Positions 47,065-55,916 of a stretch of 64,000 nt of DNA are shown one piece after another. The stretch covers positions 62,001 to 126,000 of the forward strand of contig JAFYYI010000050.1 of assembly GCA_017557665.1 (NCBI GenBank). Reading direction: 5' to 3'. How positions within the stretch are numbered: the first letter of the stretch is position 1; every line of letters starts with the position of its first letter. The translations under genes and the position numbers were made by a program. The DNA is from Muribaculaceae bacterium. Its GTDB lineage: Bacteria; Bacteroidota; Bacteroidia; Bacteroidales; Muribaculaceae. The notes beneath the pieces are model-generated. The model was not told where the DNA came from, made no database searches, and saw only the letters and a program-made list of their open reading frames with translations.

Positions 47065-47072
47065 TACTTTTG
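47065..47072 (+). promoter_or_regulatory. -7 element for the pdxJ-exbB-exbD-tonB operon
   Basis: TACTTTTG matches TAnnTTTG, 67 bases before the pdxJ ATG. No -33 match. Confidence 0.4.
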
Positions 47073-47139
47073 CAAGTTGTAATGCGGCATAGCGTCAGCC
47101 CATGCTGACAACCACTAGACAAACACAAATCGATAGCAG

Positions 47140-47853
47140 ATGATTAACCTGAGTGTAAACGTCAACAAGATAGCAACACTGCGCAACGCCAGGGGCGGAA
47201 ATGTTCCAGACGTGTTGCGCGTGGCAATGGATTGTGAACGATTTGGTGCCAACGGCATCACCGTTCACCCTCGTCCCGACGAGCGGCACATTCGCCGCAG
47301 CGACGTCTTTGCATTGCGCCCGCTGGTGCGCACCGAGTTTAACATTGAAGGATATCCCAGCGAGCAGTTCCTGGATCTGGTGCTGGCAGTGCGTCCTACA
47401 CAGGTAACCCTCGTTCCTGACGCCCCCGATGCCCTCACTTCTTCGGCGGGATTGGAGATTGAGCCAAACATGGAGTTCCTCACCGGTGTCGTCGACAGGA
47501 TGAAGGAAGCAGGCATACGCACTAGCCTCTTTGTGGGCACCGACGTGGATAATATCCGTGCAGCGGCACGCACTGGCGCCGACCGTGTGGAACTGTACAC
47601 GGGTCCTTTTGCCGAGGAGTTTGACGCTGACCCTGAACGTGCTGTGGCTCCTTTTGCCGCTGCAGCTGCTGCCGCCCACAGTGTGGGATTGGGACTCAAT
47701 GCTGGCCATGACTTGAGCCTGCACAACCTTGAGTTCTTCCAGCAGCACGTGCCTTACCTGATGGAAGTGTCCATCGGACATGCCCTCATCAGTGACGCCC
47801 TTTATCTGGGACTTGAGGCCACCATCAAGGCTTATAAGGACTGCCTAAAATAA
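47140..47853 (+). CDS. pdxJ: Pyridoxine 5'-phosphate synthase
   Basis: The last step of DXP-dependent vitamin B6 synthesis, joining 1-deoxyxylulose 5-phosphate and 3-amino-2-oxopropyl phosphate; a 237-residue TIM barrel. Diagnostic segments: [53 protein letters not shown] and [12 protein letters not shown]. It heads a run with exbB, exbD and a TonB gene, a recurring Bacteroidales arrangement; the functional link is unclear. Confidence 0.97.
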   Translation: MINLSVNVNKIATLRNARGGNVPDVLRVAMDCERFGANGITVHPRPDERHIRRSDVFALRPLVRTEFNIEGYPSEQFLDLVLAVRPTQVTLVPDAPDALTSSAGLEIEPNMEFLTGVVDRMKEAGIRTSLFVGTDVDNIRAAARTGADRVELYTGPFAEEFDADPERAVAPFAAAAAAAHSVGLGLNAGHDLSLHNLEFFQQHVPYLMEVSIGHALISDALYLGLEATIKAYKDCLK

Positions 47854-47920
47854 AAACAGTCTTTTCACGTTAGAGAAATAATAGCAATAACCAAAAAAAT
47901 AACGAATAGATTCATCAATT

Positions 47921-48712
47921 ATGCCAACCCTCAACATGATTCTTGCATTACTGCCTGCCGATTCGATGCAGCAGACGATAAACAACGTACAAGACTCTAT
48001 TGATACTGTTGCTCAGGTACTTACAGATACCGCCGCTGCCGTAGCCGCTGCTGCTGCACCGGCTGCTGCACAGACCGAGCCTGTTGTCAGGGAATTGTCG
48101 GTATGGGATCTCACCAAGGCTGGTGGCCCACTCATGATTGTGCTGGCTGTGCTGGCCATCGTGAGCATCTACATCTTCTTTGAGCGACTTTTCGCCATCA
48201 ACCGTGCCAACCGTCAGGACCGCACCTTCATGGACCGCATCAAGGACCTTATCCACCGCGGTGAAGTGGATCAGGCTCAAAAGCTCTGCGAGGATACCAA
48301 TACCCCCTATTCTCGCATGATTGAAAAGGGCGTGTCCCGCATCGGTCGACCCATGAACGACGTGCTCGTTTCCATCGAGAACGTGGGCAACATGGAGATT
48401 GCCAAGCTTGAGAAGGGCTTCAACTGGCTGGCAACCACCGCTGCAGGTGCTCCCATGATCGGTTTCTTGGGAACGGTGCTTGGTATGGTAAAGGCCTTCT
48501 TCCAGATTGCCAGCGCTGGCAATAACAGCAGCGTGAGCATCATCGCCGGCGGTATCTATCAGGCTCTGGTAACCACCGTTGCCGGTCTGATTGTGGGTAT
48601 TGTTGCCCTGTTTGCCTACAACTACCTCACCTCGCGTGTTAACAAGGTGATGAACAAGCTGGAGGGCAAGACAATGGAATTTATGGACCTGCTCAACGAG
48701 CCGGCCAAGTAA
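47921..48712 (+). CDS. exbB: MotA/TolQ/ExbB proton channel protein
   Basis: A 263-residue inner-membrane protein of the motor that energises TonB. It has an Ala-rich periplasmic N-terminal region (AAVAAAAAPAAAQTE), a first membrane helix (PLMIVLAVLAIVSIYIFFER), a cytoplasmic loop, and two further helices with the family motif GAPMIGFLGTVLGMVKAF and GGIYQALVTTVAGLIVG. It lies 67 bases after pdxJ and 84 before exbD. With the three SusC transporters in the window, energising their uptake is the obvious role, though other ExbB sets are likely elsewhere. Confidence 0.93.
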   Translation: MPTLNMILALLPADSMQQTINNVQDSIDTVAQVLTDTAAAVAAAAAPAAAQTEPVVRELSVWDLTKAGGPLMIVLAVLAIVSIYIFFERLFAINRANRQDRTFMDRIKDLIHRGEVDQAQKLCEDTNTPYSRMIEKGVSRIGRPMNDVLVSIENVGNMEIAKLEKGFNWLATTAAGAPMIGFLGTVLGMVKAFFQIASAGNNSSVSIIAGGIYQALVTTVAGLIVGIVALFAYNYLTSRVNKVMNKLEGKTMEFMDLLNEPAK

Positions 48713-48796
48713 TTATTTAGGTTTTAGGTATTAGGCTTTAGGCGTTAGTTTGACGACGTTAATACTAAGACTTACAACTTAAAACTAGAATAGATT

Positions 48797-49300
48797 ATGG
48801 CACTCAAGAGACAACATAACACCTTGTCGATGTTCAGCATGGCATCGATGACAGACATCATCTTCCTGCTGCTCATCTTCTTTATGGTCACATCGACGTT
48901 TGTCTTTCCGTCGGCGCTTGAGGTGAACTTGCCGCAGAGCAGCGAGCAGACAGCCATCAAGCCCTCGACGCGCATCTATGTTGACAAGGACCTCAACATG
49001 TATGCCACTCAGACGTCCGATGCTGGCGAGAGCGACCTTCTGCCCATAGCTCCCGAGCAGCTCGAGGGTTTCATGCAGGCCCTCAAGATGGGTAATCCTA
49101 ACGAGTTTGTCGCTGTCTATGCCGATGAGGAAGTGAACTACGGCAAGATTGTCGAGATTCTTGACAAGGGCTCGAAGCAGGGCGTGAAAATCGTCCTTGC
49201 CACCAAGCCCACCGAGGCCTCGTTTGGCCCCAATAATGCCGATGAGCCCGTTGACGAGGCCCAAACCAGTGTCGACGAGCCTGTCCCCGTCAACCCGTAA
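48797..49300 (+). CDS. exbD: ExbD/TolR biopolymer transport protein
   Basis: A 167-residue protein with one N-terminal membrane helix containing the functional Asp (FSMASMTDIIFLLLIFFMV) and a periplasmic domain (LEVNLPQSSEQTAIKP, VYADEEVNYGKIVEILD). It couples proton flow through ExbB to TonB. The C-terminus is extended by an acidic Pro-rich tail (NNADEPVDEAQTSVDEPV). It is followed after 12 bases by the TonB-like gene, so translation may be coupled. Confidence 0.92.
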   Translation: MALKRQHNTLSMFSMASMTDIIFLLLIFFMVTSTFVFPSALEVNLPQSSEQTAIKPSTRIYVDKDLNMYATQTSDAGESDLLPIAPEQLEGFMQALKMGNPNEFVAVYADEEVNYGKIVEILDKGSKQGVKIVLATKPTEASFGPNNADEPVDEAQTSVDEPVPVNP

Positions 49301-49312
49301 TGCATCATCACG

Positions 49313-50197
49313 ATGGAAGAAGATCGCCGCAAAAATAGCCTTTGGGCGCTGTTGCTCACCCTGCTTATCACGGTGGGCACGATGGCGTTGCTGCTGAGCT
49401 TCTCGCTGCGCTACGAGCAGTCCTATCCGCCCGACTTCACGCATCTGACCCAAGACTCCATCTTGTTTGGCGGTGATTACGTGATGTTGGGAAATACCAT
49501 TGAGGACGTCCAGAACGACCTGATGGACCAGGAATCCTCCGATCCCAGCGCTTCACCCGAAGAGGGTGATGATCCTGATATCGATGCCGATGACATGGAA
49601 GATGCAGGAGAAGCTAACCAGAAGACTCCGCCACTGGTAACCCAGAAGGCTGAATCGCCCCACAAAGTGAAAGAGCAGCCCAAGGAGACGCAACCCAAGA
49701 AGTCAGGCCCGACCAAGGTGAATGACAAGCAGGTTGAAAAGCCTAAGGCCAAGGACAAGAAGGCTGAGGCCCAAGAGACCAAGTCCAAAAACACTAACGA
49801 GCAGAAGCCCTCGACGAGCAGTGCCACCGACAACAAGGTGAAGAACGCCTTCGGGAAAGGCAACGGCAAGGGTGGGGGACAGCAGGGCTCAACAGGCAAC
49901 TCCAGCCAGGGCGTGCTGGCCGGCAAACCCGGCATCAGCGGACTGGTGGGTTACACCCTCGACTACTGGGCCAAACCTAACCCCAACAGTAAGTGGTCAG
50001 GACGCGTCGTGGTGCGTGTCACTGTCAATCCTCGCGGCCAGGTCACCAAGGCGACTGCCGTGAGTGCGACGGGTGACCTCGCATCACATCCCGAGGTGCG
50101 CCGCGCCTGTGAGCAGGCGGCCTTGCAGTCCCGTTTCTCGGTTCCCAAGAACACGATGACCGAGGGCATCGGCACCGTCACCTACATCTGGCATTAA
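49313..50197 (+). CDS. TonB-family energy transducer
   Basis: A 294-residue TonB-like protein: N-terminal membrane helix (LWALLLTLLITVGTMALLLS), a long Lys-, Pro- and Glu-rich periplasm-spanning linker (about 90-190, VEKPKAKDKKAEAQE) and a C-terminal TonB domain (WSGRVVVRVTVNPRGQVTKA) ending TVTYIWH. It forms the third part of the ExbB-ExbD-TonB complex. A Gly-rich segment (GKGNGKGGGQQGS) joins linker and domain. Confidence 0.88.
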   Translation: MEEDRRKNSLWALLLTLLITVGTMALLLSFSLRYEQSYPPDFTHLTQDSILFGGDYVMLGNTIEDVQNDLMDQESSDPSASPEEGDDPDIDADDMEDAGEANQKTPPLVTQKAESPHKVKEQPKETQPKKSGPTKVNDKQVEKPKAKDKKAEAQETKSKNTNEQKPSTSSATDNKVKNAFGKGNGKGGGQQGSTGNSSQGVLAGKPGISGLVGYTLDYWAKPNPNSKWSGRVVVRVTVNPRGQVTKATAVSATGDLASHPEVRRACEQAALQSRFSVPKNTMTEGIGTVTYIWH

Positions 50198-50284
50198 AGT
50201 GTGCCACTCACATCATGAGCCGTCCCTATTGCTACTGCTATAGGGGCGGTTCATTGATACATTCCAATAGATGGCTGAAATTAT

Positions 50285-50315
50285 TTTGTGGTACAATCCT
50301 GTATGATTATCTTTG
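50285..50315 (+). promoter_or_regulatory. Consensus promoter of the LytS/LytTR operon
   Basis: TTTG (50285-50288), 19 bases, TATCTTTG (50308-50315), an exact match with accepted spacing. The start near 50322 leaves a leader of about 22 bases to the ATG at 50344. Confidence 0.75.
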
Positions 50316-50343
50316 CTTGGCAATAACTAAAAGTATTACGCCC

Positions 50344-51450
50344 ATGAGCAATTACTTCAAGCAGACCAAACAAGAGACAATCATCTACACTATCGTGTGG
50401 ATTCTCATCTTCTTGGCTCCACTTGCTGAATTTCTCGTTAATTATGACCCCAAGCACCCGATTTGGATTAAAAACGGGTTGCTGGACACATGGGCCCACC
50501 TGCTGTTTTTCTTTATTGTTTTCATTATCCACAACCACTTCTTGGCTCCCATCCTACTGACACAGAAGAAGGTGACCAGGTACTTTGTTTGTTGCATTCT
50601 TGTTATTGCGCTGTTCCAGACAGCTCAATGTGTGCATAAGCCTCATCACGGTCCACAAGGTCCTCATTCAGTGAGTGCCGTTGAGATGGAGCCGCCTCCT
50701 CCTGAGGGCCGGCCTCCCATCGACAGACACGACATCACCATGTTCATTCTTGTCATCATGATGCTGGGTGCCAATTTGGGCGTAAAGTATTATTTCCAAT
50801 GCGAGGAAGAGAAGAAATACCTTGCAAAGCTCAAGGAGCAAAGCCTCAAGCAGGAATTGGACTACCTGCGCTACCAGATTAATCCTCATTTCATCATGAA
50901 CACGCTCAACAACATCCATGCGCTGGTGGACATTGACCCCGACCAAGCCAAGGACAGCATTGTTGACATTTCGAGGATGATGCGCTACCTGCTCTATGAG
51001 AGCGACAAACACTATGTGCCCCTGAATACGGCCATTGAATTTCTGAAGAAGTACCTGAACCTGATGAAGTTGCGATATACCGACCAGGTAACAGTCAACC
51101 TTGACGTGCCCGAGGCTTGTCCCGAGGCCATTGTGATTGCTCCGTTGGTGTTTATTCCGTTTGTGGAGAACGCCTTCAAGCATGGCGTGGCCTATGATAA
51201 GCCGTCAACCATCGATATCGACATCGAGGAGAAAGGCAATCGTCTGCTGTTTCATTGCCGCAATACCAAGAACAATGTCAAGCACGAGTACGGCGGCGTG
51301 GGCCTCAACAATGTGACGAAGCGCTTGGAACTCATCTACGGTTCCGACTACTCACTCGATATCATCGACGGCGAGGATACCTATGACGTGTTGCTCAATC
51401 TGCCCCCACGGAAACCTGAGGATTTCAGTCAAAATAACACCAAGCAATAA
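50344..51450 (+). CDS. LytS-type sensor histidine kinase
   Basis: A 368-residue membrane histidine kinase. I start at 50344 (MSNYFKQTKQET), just after a consensus promoter; the frame is open 43 codons further up but those would precede the transcript. Four membrane helices lie at about 12-34, 50-70, 78-96 and 131-150, with a His- and Pro-rich loop between the third and fourth (CVHKPHHGPQGPH). The His_kinase domain has LRYQINPHFIMNTLNN with His182 as phosphoacceptor, and the ATPase domain ends YGGVGLNNVTKRLELIYG. The response regulator follows after 12 bases. The signal is unknown; the His-rich loop might bind metal. Confidence 0.93.
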   Translation: MSNYFKQTKQETIIYTIVWILIFLAPLAEFLVNYDPKHPIWIKNGLLDTWAHLLFFFIVFIIHNHFLAPILLTQKKVTRYFVCCILVIALFQTAQCVHKPHHGPQGPHSVSAVEMEPPPPEGRPPIDRHDITMFILVIMMLGANLGVKYYFQCEEEKKYLAKLKEQSLKQELDYLRYQINPHFIMNTLNNIHALVDIDPDQAKDSIVDISRMMRYLLYESDKHYVPLNTAIEFLKKYLNLMKLRYTDQVTVNLDVPEACPEAIVIAPLVFIPFVENAFKHGVAYDKPSTIDIDIEEKGNRLLFHCRNTKNNVKHEYGGVGLNNVTKRLELIYGSDYSLDIIDGEDTYDVLLNLPPRKPEDFSQNNTKQ

Positions 51451-51462
51451 AGAAGAAACGCT

Positions 51463-52206
51463 ATGATTAAATGTATTGCCATTGACGATGAACCCTTGGC
51501 ACTCAAGAAGTTGGTGGCCTATATCAAGAAGGTCCCTTATCTCGAACTTGTCGCCGAGTGTCACAGTGCTGTCGAGGCTCAGCAGGTTGTGGAACAACAA
51601 CCGGTCGATGCCATGTTTCTCGACATCCACATGCCCGACTTGAACGGTATTGATTTTGCAAAATCAATGAATCAGGATCATAGCAAAGGGCCGGTGATGG
51701 TCTTTACCACGGCCTACAGTGAGTATGCCATCGAGGGCTACAAGGCCAATGCGGTGGGCTACTTGCTCAAGCCCTATAGCTTTGAGGAGTTTGAGGCTGC
51801 GGCCCAGAAGGTGAAGGACATCTGCGAAATCCGTCAGCAGGCAGCCAGTGAGGTCACCGCCCAAGTCGATGACGACGGCATCATCTATGTCAAGAGCGAT
51901 TACAAGATTGTGCGCATCGATATTGCTCAGATTATCTACATCGAGGCCATGAGCGAGTACTTGAGGATTTCCTGCGAGGGTCGCACAAGCCCTGTTGTCG
52001 TGCTGCTGAGCATGAAGAAAATCGAGGAGCATCTGCCTTCCAATAAGTTCATGCGCATCCACCGTTCGTTCATTATCAACCTGGACAAGATTGTCGAGGT
52101 CAAGAAAAACCACGTCGTGCTGGATGGAGATGTCTCCATGCCCGTCGGCGATAACTACAAGGAGGCTTTCAACAACTACCTCAACAAGAAGATTTTGACT
52201 AAGTAA
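51463..52206 (+). CDS. LytTR-family response regulator
   Basis: A 247-residue DNA-binding response regulator, partner of the kinase upstream. The receiver domain has IAIDDEP (8-9 acidic pair) and Asp54 in MFLDIHMPDLNG, with the Lys switch in LLKPYSFEEF. The LytTR domain occupies about 140-245 (IYIEAMSEYLRISCEG, FMRIHRSFIINLDKI). LytTR proteins bind direct repeats upstream of their targets. It ends the operon before an intrinsic terminator. Confidence 0.95.
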   Translation: MIKCIAIDDEPLALKKLVAYIKKVPYLELVAECHSAVEAQQVVEQQPVDAMFLDIHMPDLNGIDFAKSMNQDHSKGPVMVFTTAYSEYAIEGYKANAVGYLLKPYSFEEFEAAAQKVKDICEIRQQAASEVTAQVDDDGIIYVKSDYKIVRIDIAQIIYIEAMSEYLRISCEGRTSPVVVLLSMKKIEEHLPSNKFMRIHRSFIINLDKIVEVKKNHVVLDGDVSMPVGDNYKEAFNNYLNKKILTK

Positions 52207-52232
52207 TAATAGTATTTTTCTCATAGCTTTTC

Positions 52233-52270
52233 GGGTGACCTACGCGTGATGCGTTACAGTCACCCTTTTT
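52233..52270 (+). terminator. Intrinsic terminator after the LytTR regulator
   Basis: GGGTGAC (52233-52239) and GTCACCC (52259-52265) form the outer stem, an inner stem TACGC/GCGT extends it, and TTTTT follows. Confidence 0.85.
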
Positions 52271-52317
52271 ATTGACATCATAGCTATGGCCGCTCACAAA
52301 GTCAAATAAAGTAAGCA

Positions 52318-52431
52318 GGCCTACGGGGGCAGGTTGAAAGGAGGCAGGTCGAGAGGGACAGGTTGAAAGGAGCAGATTAGAAAGGATAGGTCAAAGGGAG
52401 TAGGTCGAAAGGGAGCAGGTCGAAGACCTGC
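52318..52431. repeat. Degenerate short tandem repeat beside the RAYT element
   Basis: About seven imperfect units of roughly 13-17 bases built on GGCAGGTTGAAAGGA / AGCAGGTCGAAAGGG. The last unit runs into GCAGGTCGAAGACCTGC, a palindrome made from the repeat unit and its complement, at the outer edge of the transposase's left arm. Confidence 0.65.
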
Positions 52432-52538
52432 ACAAGGCCAGCAGGCCTTGACTTGATGCAACCCCAGGGCGCACAGGCCGAAGGCCTCGTGTGGCCTGGG
52501 GACACAGTCGCACAGCGAAACGGGCCCCGAAGGGGGCC
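52415..52538. repeat. Left inverted arm of the RAYT element (three to four hairpins)
   Basis: In order: GCAGGTCGAAGACCTGC, CAAGGCCAGCAGGCCTTG, a 40-base extended hairpin beginning CCCCAGG and ending CCTGGGG (52462-52501), and GGGCCCCGAAGGGGGCC. The same modules occur in reverse order and orientation right of the gene (53063-53192). The long hairpins differ between the arms at several positions. Confidence 0.85.
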
Positions 52539-52560
52539 ACTCCCATCGGCCAATATACCA

Positions 52561-52592
52561 CTTGGCTCTTCCACGTTTTTATAGTATCTTTG
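52561..52592 (+). promoter_or_regulatory. Promoter of the RAYT transposase
   Basis: CTTG (52561-52564), 20 bases, TATCTTTG (52585-52592): exact -7 element, one-base change in -33. Start near 52599, leader about 15 bases. Confidence 0.55.
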
Positions 52593-52613
52593 TCATCACA
52601 AAACCGATGAACC

Positions 52614-53060
52614 ATGAGTGCAGTCACAGCTATCTACCATATTGTCATTAATACATACAGGCGTGAGATGACCTTGCCCCTCACTTCGTGCGACCAGTTA
52701 TACCGCTATATTTCACGCGTTGTGCAAAATTCACAATCGACAATTTTTGCCATCAATGGCATTGAGAATCACATCCATCTGTTGATTAACCTCCATCCAT
52801 CAGTGCGTTTATCTGACCTTGTGCGCGACATTAAATTATCAACAAGTCAATGGATTAAACAGAATCCTGACTCATTCCCGCAATTTGCAGGTTGGGGAAA
52901 GGAGTATGGAGCCTTCACCTACGCACTGCGCGACAAGGAAATGGTAGCCAATTACATCCAAAATCAACGCACACACCATCAGCGGGAGACCTTTGAAGAC
53001 GAGTACCGAAAACACCTGCAGAATGCCGGAATAGAATGGAATGATTATCGTCTGACGTGA
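52614..53060 (+). CDS. IS200-like (Y1) transposase, REP-associated type
   Basis: A 148-residue HUH-type single-strand transposase. The metal-binding HUH motif is ENHIHLLI (His53, His55) and the nucleophile is probably Tyr114 in MVANYIQNQRTHHQ. It appears intact. Such proteins occur as mobile IS200 elements or as domesticated RAYTs flanked by REP palindromes. Here it is flanked by large inverted arms of several hairpins rather than simple subterminal hairpins, which favours the RAYT type. RAYTs are thought to move or maintain REP sequences rather than themselves. It sits between a terminator and pheT and interrupts no recognisable gene. Confidence 0.93.
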   Translation: MSAVTAIYHIVINTYRREMTLPLTSCDQLYRYISRVVQNSQSTIFAINGIENHIHLLINLHPSVRLSDLVRDIKLSTSQWIKQNPDSFPQFAGWGKEYGAFTYALRDKEMVANYIQNQRTHHQRETFEDEYRKHLQNAGIEWNDYRLT

Positions 53061-53062
53061 TT

Positions 53063-53192
53063 GGCCCCCTTCGGGGCCCGCTTGATCGTTACCTCCTTTC
53101 CCCAGGCCACACAGACCTTCGGCCTGTGCGCCCTGGGGTTAATACAAGTCAAGGCCTACTGGCCTTGTGCAGGCCTATGGCCTGCAACGTCG
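53063..53192. repeat. Right inverted arm of the RAYT element
   Basis: The mirror image of the left arm: GGCCCCCTTCGGGGCCC, the long hairpin starting CCCCAGG (53100-53140), CAAGGCCTACTGGCCTTG and GCAGGCCTATGGCCTGC. Beginning three bases after the transposase stop, it could also terminate that transcript. Spacers between modules differ from the left arm, so the arms diverge outside the stems. The 125 bases from here to the pheT promoter show nothing else. Confidence 0.85.
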
Positions 53193-53317
53193 AAGGATTG
53201 CCTACATATTGTTGCGATAGACATGAAATGACATGTCAGGTGATGTGAAAACGGGCCATTACAAGTGCATCAAGAGAAGTGTGACCGCTTGGCCCCGTGT
53301 CAAATTATCACCATGAG

Positions 53318-53349
53318 GTTGGTGGTTAGGAAAAAAAGATGTAACTTTG
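53318..53349 (+). promoter_or_regulatory. Promoter of pheT
   Basis: GTTG (53318-53321), 20 bases, TAACTTTG (53342-53349). Exact -7, one-base change in -33. Start near 53356, leader about 30 bases. Confidence 0.6.
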
Positions 53350-53386
53350 CACGTTTTTAAGCGATTATAAATTTCTTTCAAGACAT

Positions 53387-55852
53387 ATGAATATTTCCTA
53401 TAAATGGCTCAAACGCTATATTGACACCGACCTGACGCCTGAGAAGGTGGCCGAGGCACTAACCTCGCTGGGTCTGGAAGTGGGAGCAGTGGAACAAGTG
53501 GAAACCATCAAGGGCGGACTGCGCGGACTGGTTGTGGGACAGGTGATGACCTGTATCGACCATCCTAACAGCGACCACCTTCACATCACCACCGTGGACC
53601 TGGGCGACGGTAATGACCCCGTTCAGATCGTGTGCGGTGCGCCTAACGTGGCCGCCGGTCAAAAGGTGATTGTCGCCACTCTGGGCACCAAGCTCTATGA
53701 CGGCGACCAGGAGTTCACCATCAAGCGCAGCAAGATGCGTGGCGAGGAGTCGCTGGGCATGATTTGCGCCGAGGACGAGATAGGTGTTGGTGTGAGCCAC
53801 GACGGCATCATAGTTCTTCCTGAAGACGCCGTGGTGGGTACACCCGCTGCCGACTACTATGGCATTGAGGACGACTACCTCATTGAGGTGGACCTGACGC
53901 CTAACCGCATTGATGGCGGCTCGCACTACGGCGTGGCACGTGACCTGGCGGCATGGATGAAGCGTCATGGCATGGCAGTGAACCTGCATCGTCCCAGTGT
54001 CGAGGAGTTTGCCAGCGATCGTAATGATGGTGGCATCCCTGTCACCGTCGAGAATACCGAGGCCTGCCCTCGCTATGCCGGTTTGACCGTACGCGGCGTG
54101 AAGGTTCAGGAGAGCCCCAAGTGGCTCAAGGACCTGCTGCTCGCCGTGGGCCAGCGTCCCATCAACAATATTGTGGACATCACCAACTACATCCTGCTGG
54201 GCACCGGACAACCCATGCACTGCTTTGACCTGAGCAAGGTCAAGGGAGACCGCATCGTGGTCAGGACAGCACCCGCGGGCACCAAGTTTGTCACCCTCGA
54301 CGGCGTGGAGCGCACGCTCACCGAGCGCGACCTGATGATCTGCAACGCCGAGGAGCCGATGTGCATCGGTGGTGTGTTTGGCGGTCTGGACTCGGGCGTT
54401 ACCGAGACGACGACCGACGTGTTCCTGGAGTCGGCCTACTTCCATCCCACGTGGATCCGCAAGACGGCGCGCCGCTTCGCCCTGAACACCGACGCCTCGT
54501 TCCGCTTTGAGCGCGGCATCGACCCCAACGAGGTCATCTATAACCTGAAACTCTGCGCCATGCTTGTTAAGGAACTGGCAGGTGGTGAAATCTGCGGTGA
54601 CATCGTTGACGTGAAGGCGCACGACTTCCCCGGCTTCCCCGTGGAGCTGCACTACGACTACGTGAAGCGCCTCATCGGTAAGGACATTCCTCACGACGTG
54701 ATTCGTGACATCGTGGAGAGCCTCGAGATGGAAATCACTGCCGAGGATGACGAGAAAATCAATCTCGTTGTGCCCACCTATCGCGTGGACGTGCGTCGCC
54801 CCTGTGACGTGGTGGAGGACATCCTGCGCGTCTATGGTTACAACAACGTCGAATTCACCGACGATGTTCACAGCAGCCTGTCGAACAAGACCGACGTCGA
54901 CTTCCGCGACGACATGCAGGAGATCGTGAGCAACCAGCTCACCAGCGTGGGCTACCACGAGATGATGAACAACTCGTTGACCGTGGGTGCCTACTATGAG
55001 GGCTTGACAACCTATCCCGCTGAATTGTGCGTGCGCATCATGAACCCCCTGAGCAGCGACCTGAACGTCATGCGCCAGACCTTGCTGTTCGGCGGTTTGG
55101 AGAGCATCGCCCGCAATATCAACCACAAGAACGCCAATTTGCGCCTCTACGAGTTCGGCAACATCTATAGCCATGACGGCAGCATCAGCCAGGAGGACAA
55201 GGCCCTCGCTCCCTACAGCGAGAGCACCCAGATGGGCATGTGGCTCAGCGGCAACAACCACGACGAGTCGTGGGCCGACAAGGTAAGGCCGCTGAACGTC
55301 TATGACCTGAAGGCCGACCTCGAGAACGTCCTCACCAACATGGGCGTGAACCTGCGTGACCTGGTCATCGAGCAGCACGAGGATGAGATTCTCAATCCTG
55401 CCCTGCGCTACAGCAACCATGGCGGCAAGACCATCGCCGTGATGGGTGTCGTTGACGAGGCCTTGGCCAAGAAGTTTGACGTCAACCAGCCCGTCTACTA
55501 CGCACAGGTCAACTGGAACCTTGCCTGCAAGATGGCGATGAAGAAGGACATCAAGTACACCGACCTGCCCAAGACGCTGCCCCTGCGCCGCGACCTGGCG
55601 CTGCTGGTGGACCGCACCGTGACCTACGATGACATCCGCCGCGTGGTGGAGGCCAGTGAGAAGAAGCTGCTCAAGTCGATGACCCTGTTCGACGTCTATG
55701 AGAGCAACAAGCTGGAGGCCGGCAAGAAATCCTATGCCATCAGCATGATTCTGCAGGACAACGAGAAGACGCTCAACGACAAGCAGATCGATGCCATCAT
55801 GAACAAGATTATCAAGAACCTGGAGACCCAACTGGGCGCCAAGTTGAGGTAA
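53387..55852 (+). CDS. pheT: Phenylalanyl-tRNA synthetase beta chain
   Basis: An 821-residue subunit pairing with PheS (not in the window) to charge tRNA-Phe. The N-terminal tRNA-binding OB domain (GLVVGQVMTCIDHPNSDHLH), the B3/B4 editing region (ARRFALNTDASFRFERGIDP), B5 and the catalytic-like core, and the C-terminal anticodon-binding fold (TLFDVYESNKLEAGKKSYAI) are all present. Full length. The opposite strand is also open for nearly the whole gene, an effect of codon bias. Confidence 0.97.
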   Translation: MNISYKWLKRYIDTDLTPEKVAEALTSLGLEVGAVEQVETIKGGLRGLVVGQVMTCIDHPNSDHLHITTVDLGDGNDPVQIVCGAPNVAAGQKVIVATLGTKLYDGDQEFTIKRSKMRGEESLGMICAEDEIGVGVSHDGIIVLPEDAVVGTPAADYYGIEDDYLIEVDLTPNRIDGGSHYGVARDLAAWMKRHGMAVNLHRPSVEEFASDRNDGGIPVTVENTEACPRYAGLTVRGVKVQESPKWLKDLLLAVGQRPINNIVDITNYILLGTGQPMHCFDLSKVKGDRIVVRTAPAGTKFVTLDGVERTLTERDLMICNAEEPMCIGGVFGGLDSGVTETTTDVFLESAYFHPTWIRKTARRFALNTDASFRFERGIDPNEVIYNLKLCAMLVKELAGGEICGDIVDVKAHDFPGFPVELHYDYVKRLIGKDIPHDVIRDIVESLEMEITAEDDEKINLVVPTYRVDVRRPCDVVEDILRVYGYNNVEFTDDVHSSLSNKTDVDFRDDMQEIVSNQLTSVGYHEMMNNSLTVGAYYEGLTTYPAELCVRIMNPLSSDLNVMRQTLLFGGLESIARNINHKNANLRLYEFGNIYSHDGSISQEDKALAPYSESTQMGMWLSGNNHDESWADKVRPLNVYDLKADLENVLTNMGVNLRDLVIEQHEDEILNPALRYSNHGGKTIAVMGVVDEALAKKFDVNQPVYYAQVNWNLACKMAMKKDIKYTDLPKTLPLRRDLALLVDRTVTYDDIRRVVEASEKKLLKSMTLFDVYESNKLEAGKKSYAISMILQDNEKTLNDKQIDAIMNKIIKNLETQLGAKLR

Positions 55853-55864
55853 TTGATGCTCAAG

Positions 55865-55878
55865 TTTTGCGTCTCTAC
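55865..55878. repeat. Half copy of the GAGACGCAA palindrome
   Basis: TTTTGCGTCTCTAC, the right half of the palindrome seen at 33237-33266, lies 12 bases after the pheT stop with no left half. A decayed copy. Confidence 0.6.
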
Positions 55879-55916
55879 GAACTGAAAATATTAATCTTTA
55901 AACTACATAAATTACA

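Noticed and set aside
50215..50343. Upstream extension of the LytS kinase by 43 codons
   Set aside because: A consensus promoter at 50285-50315 lies inside the extension, so the transcript would begin after the upstream start. The extra residues (SRPYCYCYRGGS) do not resemble a kinase N-terminus.
52415..53192. CRISPR-like array of short palindromes
   Set aside because: The modules are not regularly spaced direct repeats with unique spacers. They are mirrored around a transposase gene, and no cas gene is present.
53459..55831. Nearly 800-codon open frame on the strand opposite pheT
   Set aside because: It lies entirely within pheT, whose motifs and length are unmistakable. The composition (His-, Val- and Leu-rich, no domain) is that of antisense translation of a GC-rich gene.
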